Positions 8,401 to 16,908 are shown, counted from the stretch's first letter. The stretch is DNA of 64,000 bases from Acidovorax_G lacteus (GCF_039540375.1 NZ_BAABEX010000030.1:1-64000); one strand, 5' to 3'. The notes: generated by a model not told the origin, from the sequence alone. A program made the numbers and translations.

Positions 8401-9210
8401 ACGCAAGGCCTGCACACGCGCATCGACGAAACCATCGAACACGTGCTGGCACGCAGCCATGCGGGCAACCTCTACGTCAACCGCAACATGGTGGGTGCCG
8501 TCGTCGGCGTGCAGCCCTTTGGCGGCGAAGGCCTGTCGGGCACGGGCCCCAAGGCCGGCGGGCCGCTGTACCTGCTGCGCCTGCTGGCGCAGCACCCGGG
8601 CACCCTCAGCGTGACCGCCGAAGCGACGGCCACCGACACCGAAGGCATGCTGGCCCTGCGAGGGCCGCTCGACACCCTGAGTCAGTGGGCCCACGCCCAG
8701 GGCCACACCGCCCTGGCCACTGCCGCCACCCAGTACGCCAGCCGCAGCGTGGCAGGCCTGCGCTGCACCCTGCCCGGGCCCACCGGAGAGCGCAACACCT
8801 ACGTACTGCAGCCGCGCGCCCACACGCTCTGCCTGGCAGACGACGCCCACGACCTGCTCGCCCAGCTGGCGGCCGTGCTTGCCGTGGGCGGCACGGCCCT
8901 CTGGCCAGACACGCACAGCGCACTGCGCAGCACCCTGCCCGACGCTGTGCAGACCCGCATCCGGCTGGTGGCCGCCGCGCCGCTTCCCGCAACTGATGTG
9001 CCGCTCGACGCCGTGCTGCACCAGGGCACAGACGCTGCGCTGCGCGCCTGCTGCACCGCCCTGGCCGCGCGCCCTGGCCCGCTCGTGGCCGTCACAGCGC
9101 TGCCCCCGGGCGGCCGTGCCATCCCGCTCGAACGCCTGCTGCTCGAACGCTCGGTCAGCGTGAACACCGCGGCCGCCGGCGGCAACGCCAGCTTGATGAC
9201 CATGGGATGA
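5485..9210 (+). CDS. putA: Bifunctional proline dehydrogenase / glutamate semialdehyde dehydrogenase PutA
   Basis: A 1241-residue enzyme that oxidises proline to glutamate in two steps and passes electrons to quinone via FAD. A helical N-terminal domain comes first, then the proline dehydrogenase barrel at ~180-490 (GLNIDAEEADRLELSLD, RIMVRLVKGAYWDSEIKRAQ, CLHGMGEPLYEQV). The aldehyde dehydrogenase domain (~590-1040) has PWNFPLAIFTGQVAAALAAG, catalytic Glu in AETGGQNA and Cys845 in GQRCSA. A C-terminal aldehyde-dehydrogenase-like lid of ~180 residues follows. The ribbon-helix-helix DNA-binding domain of E. coli PutA is absent, so it cannot self-repress. This fits control by the adjacent Lrp-type protein. 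Start chosen from a GAGG motif upstream. Confidence 0.96.
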   Translation: MTTTALPLLTHLPAHTSPLRAAITAACRRPEPEALAPLLEMARLPAPAAAAVQSVAMQLAGALRQRGTGSGRSGLVQGLLQEFSLSSQEGVALMCLAEALLRIPDSATRDALIRDKIRDGDWQAHLGRSTSLFVNAAAWGLLLTGKLVSTHSEGNLSSALLRLTARGGEPLVRKGVDMAMRMMGEQFVTGETIGEALANARRLEAQGFRYSYDMLGEAALTAADADRYMAAYEEAIHAIGQASAGRGIYEGPGISIKLSALHPRYSRAQIYRVMGELAPRVLRLAELARRYDIGLNIDAEEADRLELSLDLLGALCHAPSLAGWCGIGFVVQAYQKRCPYVIDFVIDLARRTGRRIMVRLVKGAYWDSEIKRAQVDGLTDYPVYTRKVHTDVSYIACARKLLAAPEAVYPQFATHNAQTVATIHQLAGPNYYAGQYEFQCLHGMGEPLYEQVVGPVAEGKLHRPCRIYAPVGTHETLLAYLVRRLLENGANTSFVNRIADGSIPLESLVAAPVEAVDALAREEGQAGLPHPRIPLPRDLYGASRRNSAGLDLASDAVLEPLAQTLQSGLAHTWEAAPLLACASVPGTAQPVHNPAEHRDVVGTVREASEADVDAALLCAERSAASWAATAPVDRAACLLRAADVMEARMAPLMGLLMREAGKTAANAVAEVREAVDFLRYYAAQVQRDFHNSTHRPLGVVVCISPWNFPLAIFTGQVAAALAAGNAVLAKPAEQTPLIAAEAVQILLAAGVAPGALQLLPGRGETVGARLVADARVAGVMFTGSTEVARLLQRSVAQRLRADGEPVVLIAETGGQNAMIVDSSALVEQVVGDAVASAFDSAGQRCSALRVLCVQEEVADRVITMLEGAMAELRVGHPAALHTDVGPVIDAEARAGIERHIEALRARGRRVHQPQVPADVLARGTFVPPTLIELEHMGELEREVFGPVLHVLRYPRAGLDALLDQIQATGYGLTQGLHTRIDETIEHVLARSHAGNLYVNRNMVGAVVGVQPFGGEGLSGTGPKAGGPLYLLRLLAQHPGTLSVTAEATATDTEGMLALRGPLDTLSQWAHAQGHTALATAATQYASRSVAGLRCTLPGPTGERNTYVLQPRAHTLCLADDAHDLLAQLAAVLAVGGTALWPDTHSALRSTLPDAVQTRIRLVAAAPLPATDVPLDAVLHQGTDAALRACCTALAARPGPLVAVTALPPGGRAIPLERLLLERSVSVNTAAAGGNASLMTMG

Positions 9211-9489
9211 CCCGCCAGGCGCTGGCGGCCGTGCGCAGCACACAGTGCGCTGCGCACGGACCACCGACCGCGCCACGGTAGGTGCTGCAACGGCGTGATC
9301 CTCTGCGGTACAGAAGCGGTAAACAAGCGGCATCAAGGCGCTGTCGTGTCAGGGGTCAGCCGCTTCCAGTTGCGCGGCGCACACCGTCGTCCCTGCCAAG
9401 CGCACGGCCCTGCAGCGGCGGGCTACGGCCCAGTCGGCACCGCGGCATACCGATCTGCGGCGAATCGGCCGAAGATGCAGAAGTTCAGC

Positions 9490-9540
9490 GCTATCAATTT
9501 AGTAGCTGCTTGTGCTTGATATCTGGACGTTCGAGGCCAA
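9490..9540 (+). repeat. Interspersed palindromic repeat, copy 2
   Basis: GCTATCAATTTAGTAGCTGC is followed by TTGTGCTTGATATC, matching the left two thirds of the family. The right arm AAGCACGAGC is lost, so this copy cannot form the full hairpin. Confidence 0.7.
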
Positions 9541-9839
9541 TATCATCACAACCCTGGCCCACTCGCTGTACCGGGTGATGCGCGTCCCCATGCAGCGCCG
9601 CAACTTGGGCAGGCGCCAGACGGGCCGCTTGCGCCCACAGGCAGAACCACGTACCGAGCGCACCGGTGCGCTGCAGCCAGGCGGCCTAGCACGACGCGAC
9701 CTGGTCCGCCACCCGCTCCGTCGTGCCCACCTGCCCGGGCCTGGGTGCGGCGCAAGCCTCCTGCCGCCCGACCCACCGCTCACCGCCGCGCACCACTTCG
9801 CACGCCCAGCGCCGCCGACACAAGGCGATTGCACAGACG

Positions 9840-9873
9840 AAAAAAAAGCGCCAGATCGAAATCTGGCGCTTTG
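9840..9873 (-). terminator. Terminator of tRNA-His
   Basis: On the minus strand a perfect stem GCGCCAGAT / ATCTGGCGC with loop TTCG is followed by a run of eight or more T. It lies directly after the tRNA 3' end. Confidence 0.9.
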
Positions 9874-9877
9874 CATT

Positions 9878-9954
9878 TGGGGTGGCTGATGGGACTCGAA
9901 CCCACGACGACAGGAATCACAATCCTGGACTCTACCAACTGAGCTACAGCCACC
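9878..9954 (-). tRNA. tRNA-His (anticodon GTG)
   Basis: The minus strand reads GGTGGCTGTAGCTCAGTTGG at the 5' end, anticodon loop ATTGTGATT, T-arm GTGGGTTCGAGTCCCAT, and acceptor end GCCACC followed by encoded CCA. It is nearly identical in layout to E. coli tRNA-His. A strong terminator follows. Confidence 0.97.
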
Positions 9955-9975
9955 GTAGCCCTCAATTATAACCAT

Positions 9976-10006
9976 AAAAAAGGCGGCTTTCTTCCGAAAG
10001 CCGCCT
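9976..10006 (-). terminator. Terminator of ppiD
   Basis: On the minus strand AGGCGGCTTT / AAAGCCGCCT form a ten-base perfect stem with a six-base loop, followed by five T. It starts about 20 bases after the ppiD stop. Confidence 0.88.
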
Positions 10007-10027
10007 GATCAGCGCGTGCCGACTGCG

Positions 10028-11941
10028 TCAGCCTTCCGTGGAGGACGGGCGCGGGGCCTTGATTTGCACCTTGAAGCGCTGCTTGAGCAGTTCGTAATAG
10101 GCCAGCCCTTCTGCCGTGCCCAGCCACTGGGCGTAGATCTGGCGCTGCTGGGCCACTTCGGCCTCGGGCGTTGCAGGACGCTCTGCAATGCGGTTGACCT
10201 TGAGCACGGCGTAGCCCTGGTCGCCCAGATCGACACCGGTCCATGCCGGCAGCTTGTCGGCCTTGGCACGCAGCGCCGCATCGATGATGGTGCGCGGCTG
10301 GCCCTGCGGCTGATCGCGGGCGATGACAACGGGTGCGCCGAGACCGGTGGCGCTGTCGGGCGCCGCCGTCCAGGCGGCCAGCTTGGATTGCCCCTCCTGG
10401 CGCGCCATGTCGGCGGCGCGCTGGGCCACCAGCAGGCGGCGCGCGCGGTCCTTGACCTCATCAAACGGCAAGGTCTTGGCAGCCTGGTACTCGGTGATAC
10501 GGCCTGCGACCAGTTGGCTGGAGCCTGTCTCCACCGCCTCGGTGTTGCGCTTGCTCTCGATCGACTCGCTGGCAAACAGCGCTGCGAGGAACTTCGGGTT
10601 GGCCAGCGGGCCTGCAGCGGCCGGGCCCGGATCGCGGGTCACGCCCTTGGCGGTCTGCACCTTGAGCTTGAGCTTTTCGGCCACGGGCTGCAGGCTATCG
10701 GCCTGTTCATACACGCTATTGGAGAAGGTTTCGGCCACTTCCGCGAACTTGCGGCGGGCCAGCTGCTGCTTGAGCTCGGACACCAGGGTGGGTCGCAGCT
10801 CTTCGAGCGAAGGACGGCGCGGCGTCTTCACGTCGGTGAGCTGGATGATGTGATAACCGAAATCGGTTTCCACCACATCGCTGATCTCGCCCTTCTTGAG
10901 CGCAAAGGCGGCCTCTTCGAACGGCTTGACCATGGCTCCGCGGGCAAAGAAGCTCAGGTCGCCGCCGCTGGGAGCGGAACCCGTGTCTTCGGAGTTCTTG
11001 CGGGCCAGTTCGGCAAAGCTGCCGGGCGACTTGCGCACCTGCTCCAGCAGCTCTTGCGCGCGGGCCTTGGCCTTCTCGCGATCTGCGGCGGCCATGCTTT
11101 GCGGCGCGTTGATGAGAATATGGCTTGCGCGGCGTTCTTCCTTGCCCGCAAGCCGGTCGAGGTTTTCCTGGTAGTAGGTCTTGAGGTCGTCCTCGGGCAC
11201 GGTGATGGAGGCCATCACGCTGTCGAGGTCGAGCACCACATACTCCACGGTGGCCTGCTCGGTCTGCTGAAACTGGGCCGGCTTGGACTCGTAATACGCC
11301 TGCACTTCGGCATCGGTCGGTTGGGCCTTGCCGCTGAAATCTTCGGGCTTGAAGCGCACGATCTGCACTTCGCGGCGCTGGTAGAGCGCGTCCATCGCCT
11401 GCTGGCGTTGCGCCTCAGTACCAAACGCCGAGGTCACGATGCCGCCCATCACCTGGCGCACGGTCAAGTCCTGACGGACATTGGCCTCGAAACCTTCCGG
11501 GGTGAGCCCCTGGGCTGCCACCAGCGCCTGATAGGCCTGCGTGTCCAGGGTACCGTCCGGGCGGCGCAGCTGCGCAATGGCCGGGATCGACTGAAGCTCC
11601 TGCGCCAGGCGCGCATCGCTGGTGGTCAGGTGGAGGTCCTTAATGGCCGCAGCAAACACGCGGTCACGCACCAGGCGCTCCAGCGTCGCGTAGCGGGCCT
11701 GCGGCGAGTCGAGCAGCTTGGCATCAATGCCAGGCGACTGCGCACGCAGGCGGTCGGCTTCCACGCGGTGGGCATTGTCCCAGTCGGCCTGCGTGATGTC
11801 GTGTCCATCCACGCGCGCCACCACCGGGCTCTTCTCGGTGAAGTAACTGGCGTCGATGCCCACCAGCACGAACGAGGGAATGACCAGCAAGAACAACAAG
11901 AACATCACGATCTTGGAGTGCTTGCGGATGGATTCAAACAT
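10028..11941 (-). CDS. ppiD: Periplasmic folding chaperone / peptidyl-prolyl isomerase PpiD
   Basis: A 637-residue protein, the usual PpiD size. It has a short cytoplasmic start (MFESIRKHSKI), one membrane anchor (VMFLLFLLVIPSFVLVGI) and then a periplasmic SurA-like chaperone domain. A parvulin rotamase domain near residue 270 contains RRASHILI and, further on, GGDLSFFARGAMVKPFEEAAF and FGYHIIQLTD. It helps outer-membrane and secreted proteins fold as they leave the Sec translocon. It lies between two tRNA genes on the same strand, and hupB lies upstream, an order similar to hupB-ppiD in E. coli. Confidence 0.94.
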   Translation of the reverse strand: MFESIRKHSKIVMFLLFLLVIPSFVLVGIDASYFTEKSPVVARVDGHDITQADWDNAHRVEADRLRAQSPGIDAKLLDSPQARYATLERLVRDRVFAAAIKDLHLTTSDARLAQELQSIPAIAQLRRPDGTLDTQAYQALVAAQGLTPEGFEANVRQDLTVRQVMGGIVTSAFGTEAQRQQAMDALYQRREVQIVRFKPEDFSGKAQPTDAEVQAYYESKPAQFQQTEQATVEYVVLDLDSVMASITVPEDDLKTYYQENLDRLAGKEERRASHILINAPQSMAAADREKAKARAQELLEQVRKSPGSFAELARKNSEDTGSAPSGGDLSFFARGAMVKPFEEAAFALKKGEISDVVETDFGYHIIQLTDVKTPRRPSLEELRPTLVSELKQQLARRKFAEVAETFSNSVYEQADSLQPVAEKLKLKVQTAKGVTRDPGPAAAGPLANPKFLAALFASESIESKRNTEAVETGSSQLVAGRITEYQAAKTLPFDEVKDRARRLLVAQRAADMARQEGQSKLAAWTAAPDSATGLGAPVVIARDQPQGQPRTIIDAALRAKADKLPAWTGVDLGDQGYAVLKVNRIAERPATPEAEVAQQRQIYAQWLGTAEGLAYYELLKQRFKVQIKAPRPSSTEG

Positions 11942-12243
11942 GATCGATCTTTCAGAGACAAAAAGAAAAGGCGAACTGGCGTCCGCCTTTGTCCGGCCGC
12001 GCGCGCATGCGCTTCAGGCCCTTATGGCAGCCACGCTCCATTGCTACCGTCTGTGCAAGAAAGTAAGCGGCGCTGCCCAGCACAGGCGGTGATTCTAGCG
12101 ACTCCACCGCAGCCCTTTGTGCCCGGCCCCGTCGGGCTTGGGGACAGGCTGCCGAGGCCCTGCGAGCCACCGTGGCGGACTCCGGCCATCGGAGCCCGAG
12201 CACCTTGTAGCAGGCAGCGCGGTATCCACCGCTCTCACAAAGC

Positions 12244-12272
12244 AAAAGGGCCTGGAATGCTCCAGGCCCTTG
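12244..12272 (-). terminator. Terminator of tRNA-Val(UAC)
   Basis: Stem AAGGGCCTGGA / TCCAGGCCCTT with an ATGC-type loop; on the minus strand it ends in TTTT. It lies immediately after the tRNA. Confidence 0.85.
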
Positions 12273-12281
12273 GCTGAAATG

Positions 12282-12358
12282 TGGTGGGTGCTGACGGGGT
12301 CGAACCGCCGACCTACGCCTTGTAAGGGCGCCGCTCTACCAACTGAGCTAAGCACCCC
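12282..12358 (-). tRNA. tRNA-Val (anticodon TAC)
   Basis: The minus strand starts GGGGTGCTTAGCTCAGTTGG, carries anticodon loop CTTACAA, T-arm GGCGGTTCGACCCCGTC and acceptor AGCACCC with encoded ACCA. Length 77 including CCA. Confidence 0.97.
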
Positions 12359-12371
12359 ACCGCATGGGTGA

Positions 12372-12644
12372 TCAGTTGACCGCGTCTTTCAGGGCCTTGC
12401 CAGGACGGAACTTCGGCACCTTGGCGGCCTTGATCTTGATGGTGGCGCCCGTGCGGGGATTGCGGCCGGTGCGGGCAGCGCGCTTGCCCACAGCGAACGT
12501 GCCAAAGCCGACGAGCGACACAGTGCCACCCTTCTTGAGGGTCTTCTTCACGGCCTCGATCGTGGATTCCAGAGCACGCGCGGCAGCGGCCTTGGAGATG
12601 TCGGCGTTGTTCGCGATGTGCTCAATCAGTTCGGTTTTGTTCAC
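12372..12644 (-). CDS. hupB: DNA-binding protein HU-beta
   Basis: A 90-residue nucleoid protein, the standard HU length. It starts MNKTELIEHIANNADISKAA and contains the family signature GFGTFAVGKRAARTGRNPRT in the DNA-binding beta arm, ending KVPKFRPGKALKDAVN. HU binds and bends DNA without strong sequence preference, as a dimer. The proline that intercalates between bases is in the RNPRTG arm. It is transcribed from a consensus-like promoter ~135 bases upstream. The gene is followed on the same strand by tRNA-Val and ppiD. Confidence 0.97.
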   Translation of the reverse strand: MNKTELIEHIANNADISKAAAARALESTIEAVKKTLKKGGTVSLVGFGTFAVGKRAARTGRNPRTGATIKIKAAKVPKFRPGKALKDAVN

Positions 12645-12780
12645 AAGAAGCCTCTCGGGAATAGCGTTGATGGAAGGTCTCGGGACTTTGGCGTCTTCAC
12701 TCGTGACAAAGAGCAGCTGGCAGCTGGTGGGTGTCTGACGGGGGAGGATTGTGCCGGCACAGCAGGAACTGCTGCGTCAG

Positions 12781-12809
12781 ATTAAAGCCATCGAGTTTCC
12801 AAGTGTCAA
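12781..12809 (-). promoter_or_regulatory. Sigma-70 type promoter of hupB
   Basis: On the minus strand TTGACA (12804-12809) is separated by 17 bases from TTTAAT (12781-12786). This leaves an untranslated leader of about 130 bases before hupB. The rest of the 311-base gap between 12645 and 12955 shows nothing else. Confidence 0.65.
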
Positions 12810-12955
12810 TACAACACGCCGTTTGCGGCAGCGATGGCGGGATTCTATGCGGAAATCCCACCCCTCGCGGGCTGGCCCGGGCTTTTGTCTCGCGGGCGTT
12901 GCATGGGCACGTTTCCTGATTGACAAGCCGCGCCGGAGCTGGCCTCGCGCCTGGA

Positions 12956-14047
12956 TCAGCCCTGCAACACCTGCGCCACGGCACGCCCCACGTCGGCGGT
13001 GCTTGCGCGGCCGCCCAGGTCGGGGGTCCGCGGCCCGCCGTTGGACGGCTCCAGCACGGTTTCGATGGCCCCCAGAATGGCATCGTGCGCATCGCGGTGG
13101 CCCAGGTGGTCCAGCATCAGGGCGGCACTCCAGATTTGCCCGATGGGGTTGGCGATGCCTTTGCCCGCGATGTCCGGGGCCGAGCCATGGACCGGCTCGA
13201 ACAGCGAGGGAAACTTGCGGTCCGGGTTCAGGTTGGCGCTCGGTGCGATGCCAATGGTGCCGGTGCACGCAGGCCCCAGGTCGGACAGGATGTCTCCGAA
13301 CAGGTTGCTGGCCACCACCACGTCGAAGTGGTCGGGCCGCTGCACAAAGTGCGCTGTGAGGATGTCGATGTGGAACTTGTCCACCGCGATTTCAGGGTAC
13401 TGCTGCGCCATCGCGGCCACGCGCTCGTCCCAGTAGGGCATGGTGATCGCGATGCCGTTGGACTTGGTAGCGCTGGTCAGGCGCTTGCGCGGGCGGCGCT
13501 GCGCAAGCTCAAAAGCAAAGCGCAGCACGCGGTCCACGCCGTGGCGGGTCATCACGGTCTCCTGCATGACCAGTTCGCGGTCGGTGCCTTCGAACATGCG
13601 CCCGCCGATGCTGGAGTACTCGCCCTCGGTGTTCTCGCGCACGATCACCATGTCGATCTCGCCGGGCTGGCGGGCGCTGCCGTCGCGGCGCACCACCGGG
13701 GCCACGATGCCGGGCATGAGCCGGGCCGGGCGCAAATTCACATACTGGTCAAACTCACGTCGGAACAGCAGCAGAGACCCCCAGAGCGACACGTGGTCCG
13801 GAATCTTCTCGGGCCAGCCCACAGCGCCGAAAAAGATCGCGTCGTGCCCACCGATCTGGTCCTTCCAGTCCTCGGGCAGCATGCGGCCGTGGCGTTCGTA
13901 GTAGTCCCAGCTCGAAAAGTCGAACGCATCGACCTCAAGACCGATGCCGAACTTGCGCGCCGCCACGTCGAGCACACGCAAGCCTTCGGGCATGACTTCC
14001 TTGCCGATGCCGTCGCCGGCGATGGCTGCAATGCGATGTCGCGTCAT
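12956..14047 (-). CDS. Tartrate dehydrogenase / D-malate dehydrogenase (isocitrate/isopropylmalate dehydrogenase family)
   Basis: A 363-residue NAD-dependent beta-hydroxyacid oxidative decarboxylase. It starts MTRHRIAAIAGDGIGKEVMP and carries the signatures VIVRENTEGEYSSIGG, LTSATKSNGIAITMPYWD, DILTAHFVQRP, ASNLFGDILSDLGPACTGTIG and FEPVHGSAPDIAGKGIANP. The SSWDYYERHG stretch and the NTEGEYS motif resemble TtuC/DmlA (tartrate or D-malate) more than LeuB or Icd. The expected reaction is oxidation and decarboxylation of D-malate or tartrate. The 14047 start removes an implausible 21-residue extension. The nearest gene upstream is pgsA on the same strand, probably unrelated. Confidence 0.85.
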   Translation of the reverse strand: MTRHRIAAIAGDGIGKEVMPEGLRVLDVAARKFGIGLEVDAFDFSSWDYYERHGRMLPEDWKDQIGGHDAIFFGAVGWPEKIPDHVSLWGSLLLFRREFDQYVNLRPARLMPGIVAPVVRRDGSARQPGEIDMVIVRENTEGEYSSIGGRMFEGTDRELVMQETVMTRHGVDRVLRFAFELAQRRPRKRLTSATKSNGIAITMPYWDERVAAMAQQYPEIAVDKFHIDILTAHFVQRPDHFDVVVASNLFGDILSDLGPACTGTIGIAPSANLNPDRKFPSLFEPVHGSAPDIAGKGIANPIGQIWSAALMLDHLGHRDAHDAILGAIETVLEPSNGGPRTPDLGGRASTADVGRAVAQVLQG

Positions 14048-14116
14048 AGAGCAAAACGGATCAAAGAGGGGGTCAGAATCGCCGCGTGGTGCACACCGCG
14101 GGCCGGGCAAGACCGC

Positions 14117-14683
14117 TCAGCGCACGCGCGCACGGATCTCGGGCAAGGCTTTTTGCAGGTAGTACACCATGGACCACACGGTAAGCACCGCCGCGATCCA
14201 GATGAGTACGATGCCCCACAAACCGGTGTCGATGCCGCCGGGCAGATGGCCGTCGTACAGCAGGAAGGGAATGGCGACCATCTGCACGGTGGTCTTGACC
14301 TTGCCCAGCATGTGCACCGCCACGCTCTTGCTGGCGCCGATCTGGGCCATCCACTCGCGCAGGGCCGAGATGGCAATCTCGCGCCCGATGATGATCAGCG
14401 CCACGAACACGTCCACGCGCTGCAGGTGCACCAGCACCAGCAGCGAGGCGCACACGAGGAACTTGTCGGCCACCGGATCGAGGAACGCGCCGAAGGACGA
14501 AGTCTGGTTGAGCCGCCGTGCGAGGTAGCCATCCAGCCAGTCGGTGGCGGCGAACAGCACGAACATGACCGTGGCGATCAGGTTGCGCAGCCCGGGGTCG
14601 ATCGGTGCGTAGAACACCCCCACGATCAACGGTATCGCGACGATGCGCGTCCAGGTCATGATGGTGGGGATGGTCAGGAACAT
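14117..14683 (-). CDS. pgsA: CDP-diacylglycerol-glycerol-3-phosphate 3-phosphatidyltransferase
   Basis: A 188-residue inner-membrane enzyme that makes phosphatidylglycerolphosphate, the committed step to phosphatidylglycerol. It starts MFLTIPTIMTWTRIVAIP, typical of PgsA. The CDP-alcohol phosphotransferase motif is complete in DWLDGYLARR through GAFLDPVADK (D-G-x2-A-R-x8-G-x3-D-x3-D). Four or five hydrophobic helices are visible. The start at 14683 was chosen because the 20 residues upstream are not hydrophobic and not family-like. It lies downstream of uvrC on the same strand, 141 bases apart, the common uvrC-pgsA pairing. Confidence 0.94.
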   Translation of the reverse strand: MFLTIPTIMTWTRIVAIPLIVGVFYAPIDPGLRNLIATVMFVLFAATDWLDGYLARRLNQTSSFGAFLDPVADKFLVCASLLVLVHLQRVDVFVALIIIGREIAISALREWMAQIGASKSVAVHMLGKVKTTVQMVAIPFLLYDGHLPGGIDTGLWGIVLIWIAAVLTVWSMVYYLQKALPEIRARVR

Positions 14684-14824
14684 GGCCGCGATTGTGTCAC
14701 GGCCTGCGGCCCCCTTTCGTGTCCGGTTGTGAAGCGGGGGCATCGCCGCCCGCGCTGGCGATGGCGGCCCCGCCCACCCGCATCACCACGGCACACCGCA
14801 TGGGCGGATGCGCGCAGCAGACGG

Positions 14825-16864
14825 TCAGCGCAGCGCCTGGTAGATCGCCTCGGCCAGCTCGTGCGAGATACCTTCCACGGTGGCAAGGTCGTCCACGCTG
14901 GCCGCGGCCACCCCGCGCACGCCACCAAAGCGCTGCAGCAAGCGCGCACGCTTTTTGGGCCCCACGCCTGGTATCTCTTCGAGCTGGCTGCCGCCCACGC
15001 GCACCTTGGCGCGCGCCGCCCGCATGCCGGTGATGGCAAAGCGGTGCGCCTCGTCGCGGATCTGCGCCACCAGCATCAGCGCAGCCGAGTCCCGACCCAG
15101 ATACACCTTCTCGCGGCCGTCGGCAAACACCAGCTCCTCCAGCCCCACCTTGCGTCCCTCGCCTTTTTCGACGCCCACGATGCGCGACAGGTCCAGCCCG
15201 AGCTGCATGAACACCTCGCGCGCCACGCCCACCTGGCCCTTGCCGCCGTCGATCAGCACCAGATCGGGCAGACGGGCCATGCCGCGCGGCATGGCGGCCT
15301 GCCCGCCATCGGCCTGGGCGGCCGCGTAGTCGATGCCACCCTGCTCGCGGGCGGCCTCCGCCACCTTGCTGTAGCGGCGCAGCAGCACCTGGCGCATGGC
15401 GGCGTAGTCGTCGCCACCGGTAATGCCTTCGATCTTGTAGCGCCGGTACTCGCTGCTCTGCATCTTGTGGTGGTGAAAGACCACGCACGAGGCCTGGGTC
15501 GATTCGCCCGCGGTGTGCGAGATGTCAAAGCACTCGATGGTCAGGCGCTCCAGCTCGTCGGCGGGCAGGTCCAGCGCCTCGGCCAGTGCGCGGGTGCGCG
15601 CCTGCTGCGAGCCCTCTTCGGCCAGGAGGCGGGCGAGCTGCAGGTCGGCATTTTTCTGCGCCATGTCGAGCCAGGCACGGCGCTGGCCGCGCGGCTGGTG
15701 CACGGCTGACATACGCAGCCCGGCCTGGTCGGACAGTGCTTCGAGCAGCGCCTTGTCCACTGGCTCGCTTACCACCAGCACGGGCGGCGGCGGCACGGCG
15801 GTGTAGTGCTGGGCCAGGAAGGCTTCGAGCACCTGCACCTCGACGGGCCGCTGGGCCTGGGGCGTGGGTGCGTCGCCCTGCACGCCTGCGCCCTCGGGCT
15901 CCGCTTCGGCAGCCTGGGCCTCGGCGGCCAGCGCTTCGGCGTCGATGGCCACGGCGTCTTCCACATGCACCGGAAAGTACGGCCGGTCGCCCAGGTGGCG
16001 GCCACCGCGCACCATGGCCAGGTTCACGCAGGCGCGACCGCCCTGCACGCGCACGGCAAGGATGTCCACGTCCTTGTCGCTCACGGTCTCGATCGCCTGC
16101 TGGTGCAGCACGCGCGACAGCGCCGTGATCTGGTTGCGCAACTCGGCCGCCTGCTCGAATTCGAGCCGCTCGGAATGCGCCAGCATGCGCGACTCCAGGG
16201 TCTTGAGCAGCTCCTGCGTTTCGCCGCGCAGCATGGCCTCGGCGTGCTGCACGTCCACGGCGTAGGCCTCGGGCGAGATCAAGTCCACACAGGGGCCGCT
16301 GCAGCGCTTGATCTGGTAGAGCAGGCAGGGGCGCGAGCGGTTGGCAAACACCGTGTCTTCACACGTGCGCAGGCGGAACACCTTCTGCAGCAGCTGGATG
16401 GTTTCTTTCACGGCCCAGGCACTGGGGTAGGGCCCGAAGTAGCGGTGGCGCTTGTCCACCGCGCCGCGGTAGTAGGCCATGCGCGGAAACTGCTCGGCTG
16501 GCTGCTCGCCCCGCGCCTGCTGCGCGGCGGTGGAGGTGATCTTGAGGTACGGGTAGCTCTTGTCGTCGCGGAACAGGATGTTGAACTTGGGGTTCAACGT
16601 CTTGATGAGGTTGTTTTCCAGCAGCAGCGCCTCGGCCTCGGAGCGCACCACGGTGGTCTCCAGCCGCACGATGCGGCTGACCATGTGGCCGATGCGCGTG
16701 CCGCCGTGGTTCTTCTGGAAGTAGCTGGCCACGCGCTTCTTGAGGCTGCGCGCCTTGCCCACGTAGAGCAGCGTGCCGTCTGCATCAAAGTAGCGGTACA
16801 CGCCGGGCAGCGGCGGCAAAGCCGCCACCTGGGCCAAAAGTTCGTCGGAATGCGCGTCGGACAT
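14825..16864 (-). CDS. uvrC: Excinuclease ABC subunit C
   Basis: A 679-residue nucleotide-excision repair nuclease. The N-terminal GIY-YIG domain (PLPGVYRYFDADGTLLYVGK) makes the 3' incision. A UvrB-binding UVR motif comes near residue 230 (RMLAHSERLEFEQAAELRNQ). The C-terminal RNase H-like endonuclease domain contains CFDISHTAGE and DLVLIDGGKGQV and makes the 5' incision. A helix-hairpin-helix pair at the end (LEEIPGVGPKKRARLLQRFG) binds DNA. An insertion rich in Ala/Glu (EALAAEAQAAEAEPEGAG) near residue 310 explains the length above E. coli's 610. pgsA follows on the same strand. Confidence 0.95.
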   Translation of the reverse strand: MSDAHSDELLAQVAALPPLPGVYRYFDADGTLLYVGKARSLKKRVASYFQKNHGGTRIGHMVSRIVRLETTVVRSEAEALLLENNLIKTLNPKFNILFRDDKSYPYLKITSTAAQQARGEQPAEQFPRMAYYRGAVDKRHRYFGPYPSAWAVKETIQLLQKVFRLRTCEDTVFANRSRPCLLYQIKRCSGPCVDLISPEAYAVDVQHAEAMLRGETQELLKTLESRMLAHSERLEFEQAAELRNQITALSRVLHQQAIETVSDKDVDILAVRVQGGRACVNLAMVRGGRHLGDRPYFPVHVEDAVAIDAEALAAEAQAAEAEPEGAGVQGDAPTPQAQRPVEVQVLEAFLAQHYTAVPPPPVLVVSEPVDKALLEALSDQAGLRMSAVHQPRGQRRAWLDMAQKNADLQLARLLAEEGSQQARTRALAEALDLPADELERLTIECFDISHTAGESTQASCVVFHHHKMQSSEYRRYKIEGITGGDDYAAMRQVLLRRYSKVAEAAREQGGIDYAAAQADGGQAAMPRGMARLPDLVLIDGGKGQVGVAREVFMQLGLDLSRIVGVEKGEGRKVGLEELVFADGREKVYLGRDSAALMLVAQIRDEAHRFAITGMRAARAKVRVGGSQLEEIPGVGPKKRARLLQRFGGVRGVAAASVDDLATVEGISHELAEAIYQALR

Positions 16865-16908
16865 GCGCGTATTGTGGCGCGGCCGCCGCAGCAAAGCGGC
16901 TTCGTGGC

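Larger units (their letters stand above)
9211..9877. other. Gene-poor stretch between putA and tRNA-His
   Basis: About 667 bases in which I cannot support a protein gene. It contains a long GC-rich inverted repeat right after putA (9229-9239 with 9249-9259, CCGTGCGCAGC / GCTGCGCACGG, no T-run), repeat copy 2 near 9490 and the tRNA-His terminator at 9840-9873. Open frames across 9512-9889 (plus) and 9546-9776 (minus) look like arginine/proline-rich high-GC noise. Confidence 0.6.

Noticed and set aside
9512..9889. A 125-residue plus-strand protein gene
   Set aside because: It runs from the interspersed repeat through the tRNA-His terminator and into the tRNA, and is rich in Arg/Pro with no recognisable domain.
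10016..12277. Plus-strand open frame of 753 codons opposite ppiD
   Set aside because: Antisense to a well-supported ppiD gene; composition is leucine/histidine/glycine-rich noise.
12920..15709. Plus-strand open frame of 929 codons
   Set aside because: Antisense to the tartrate dehydrogenase, pgsA and uvrC genes, all with intact catalytic motifs.
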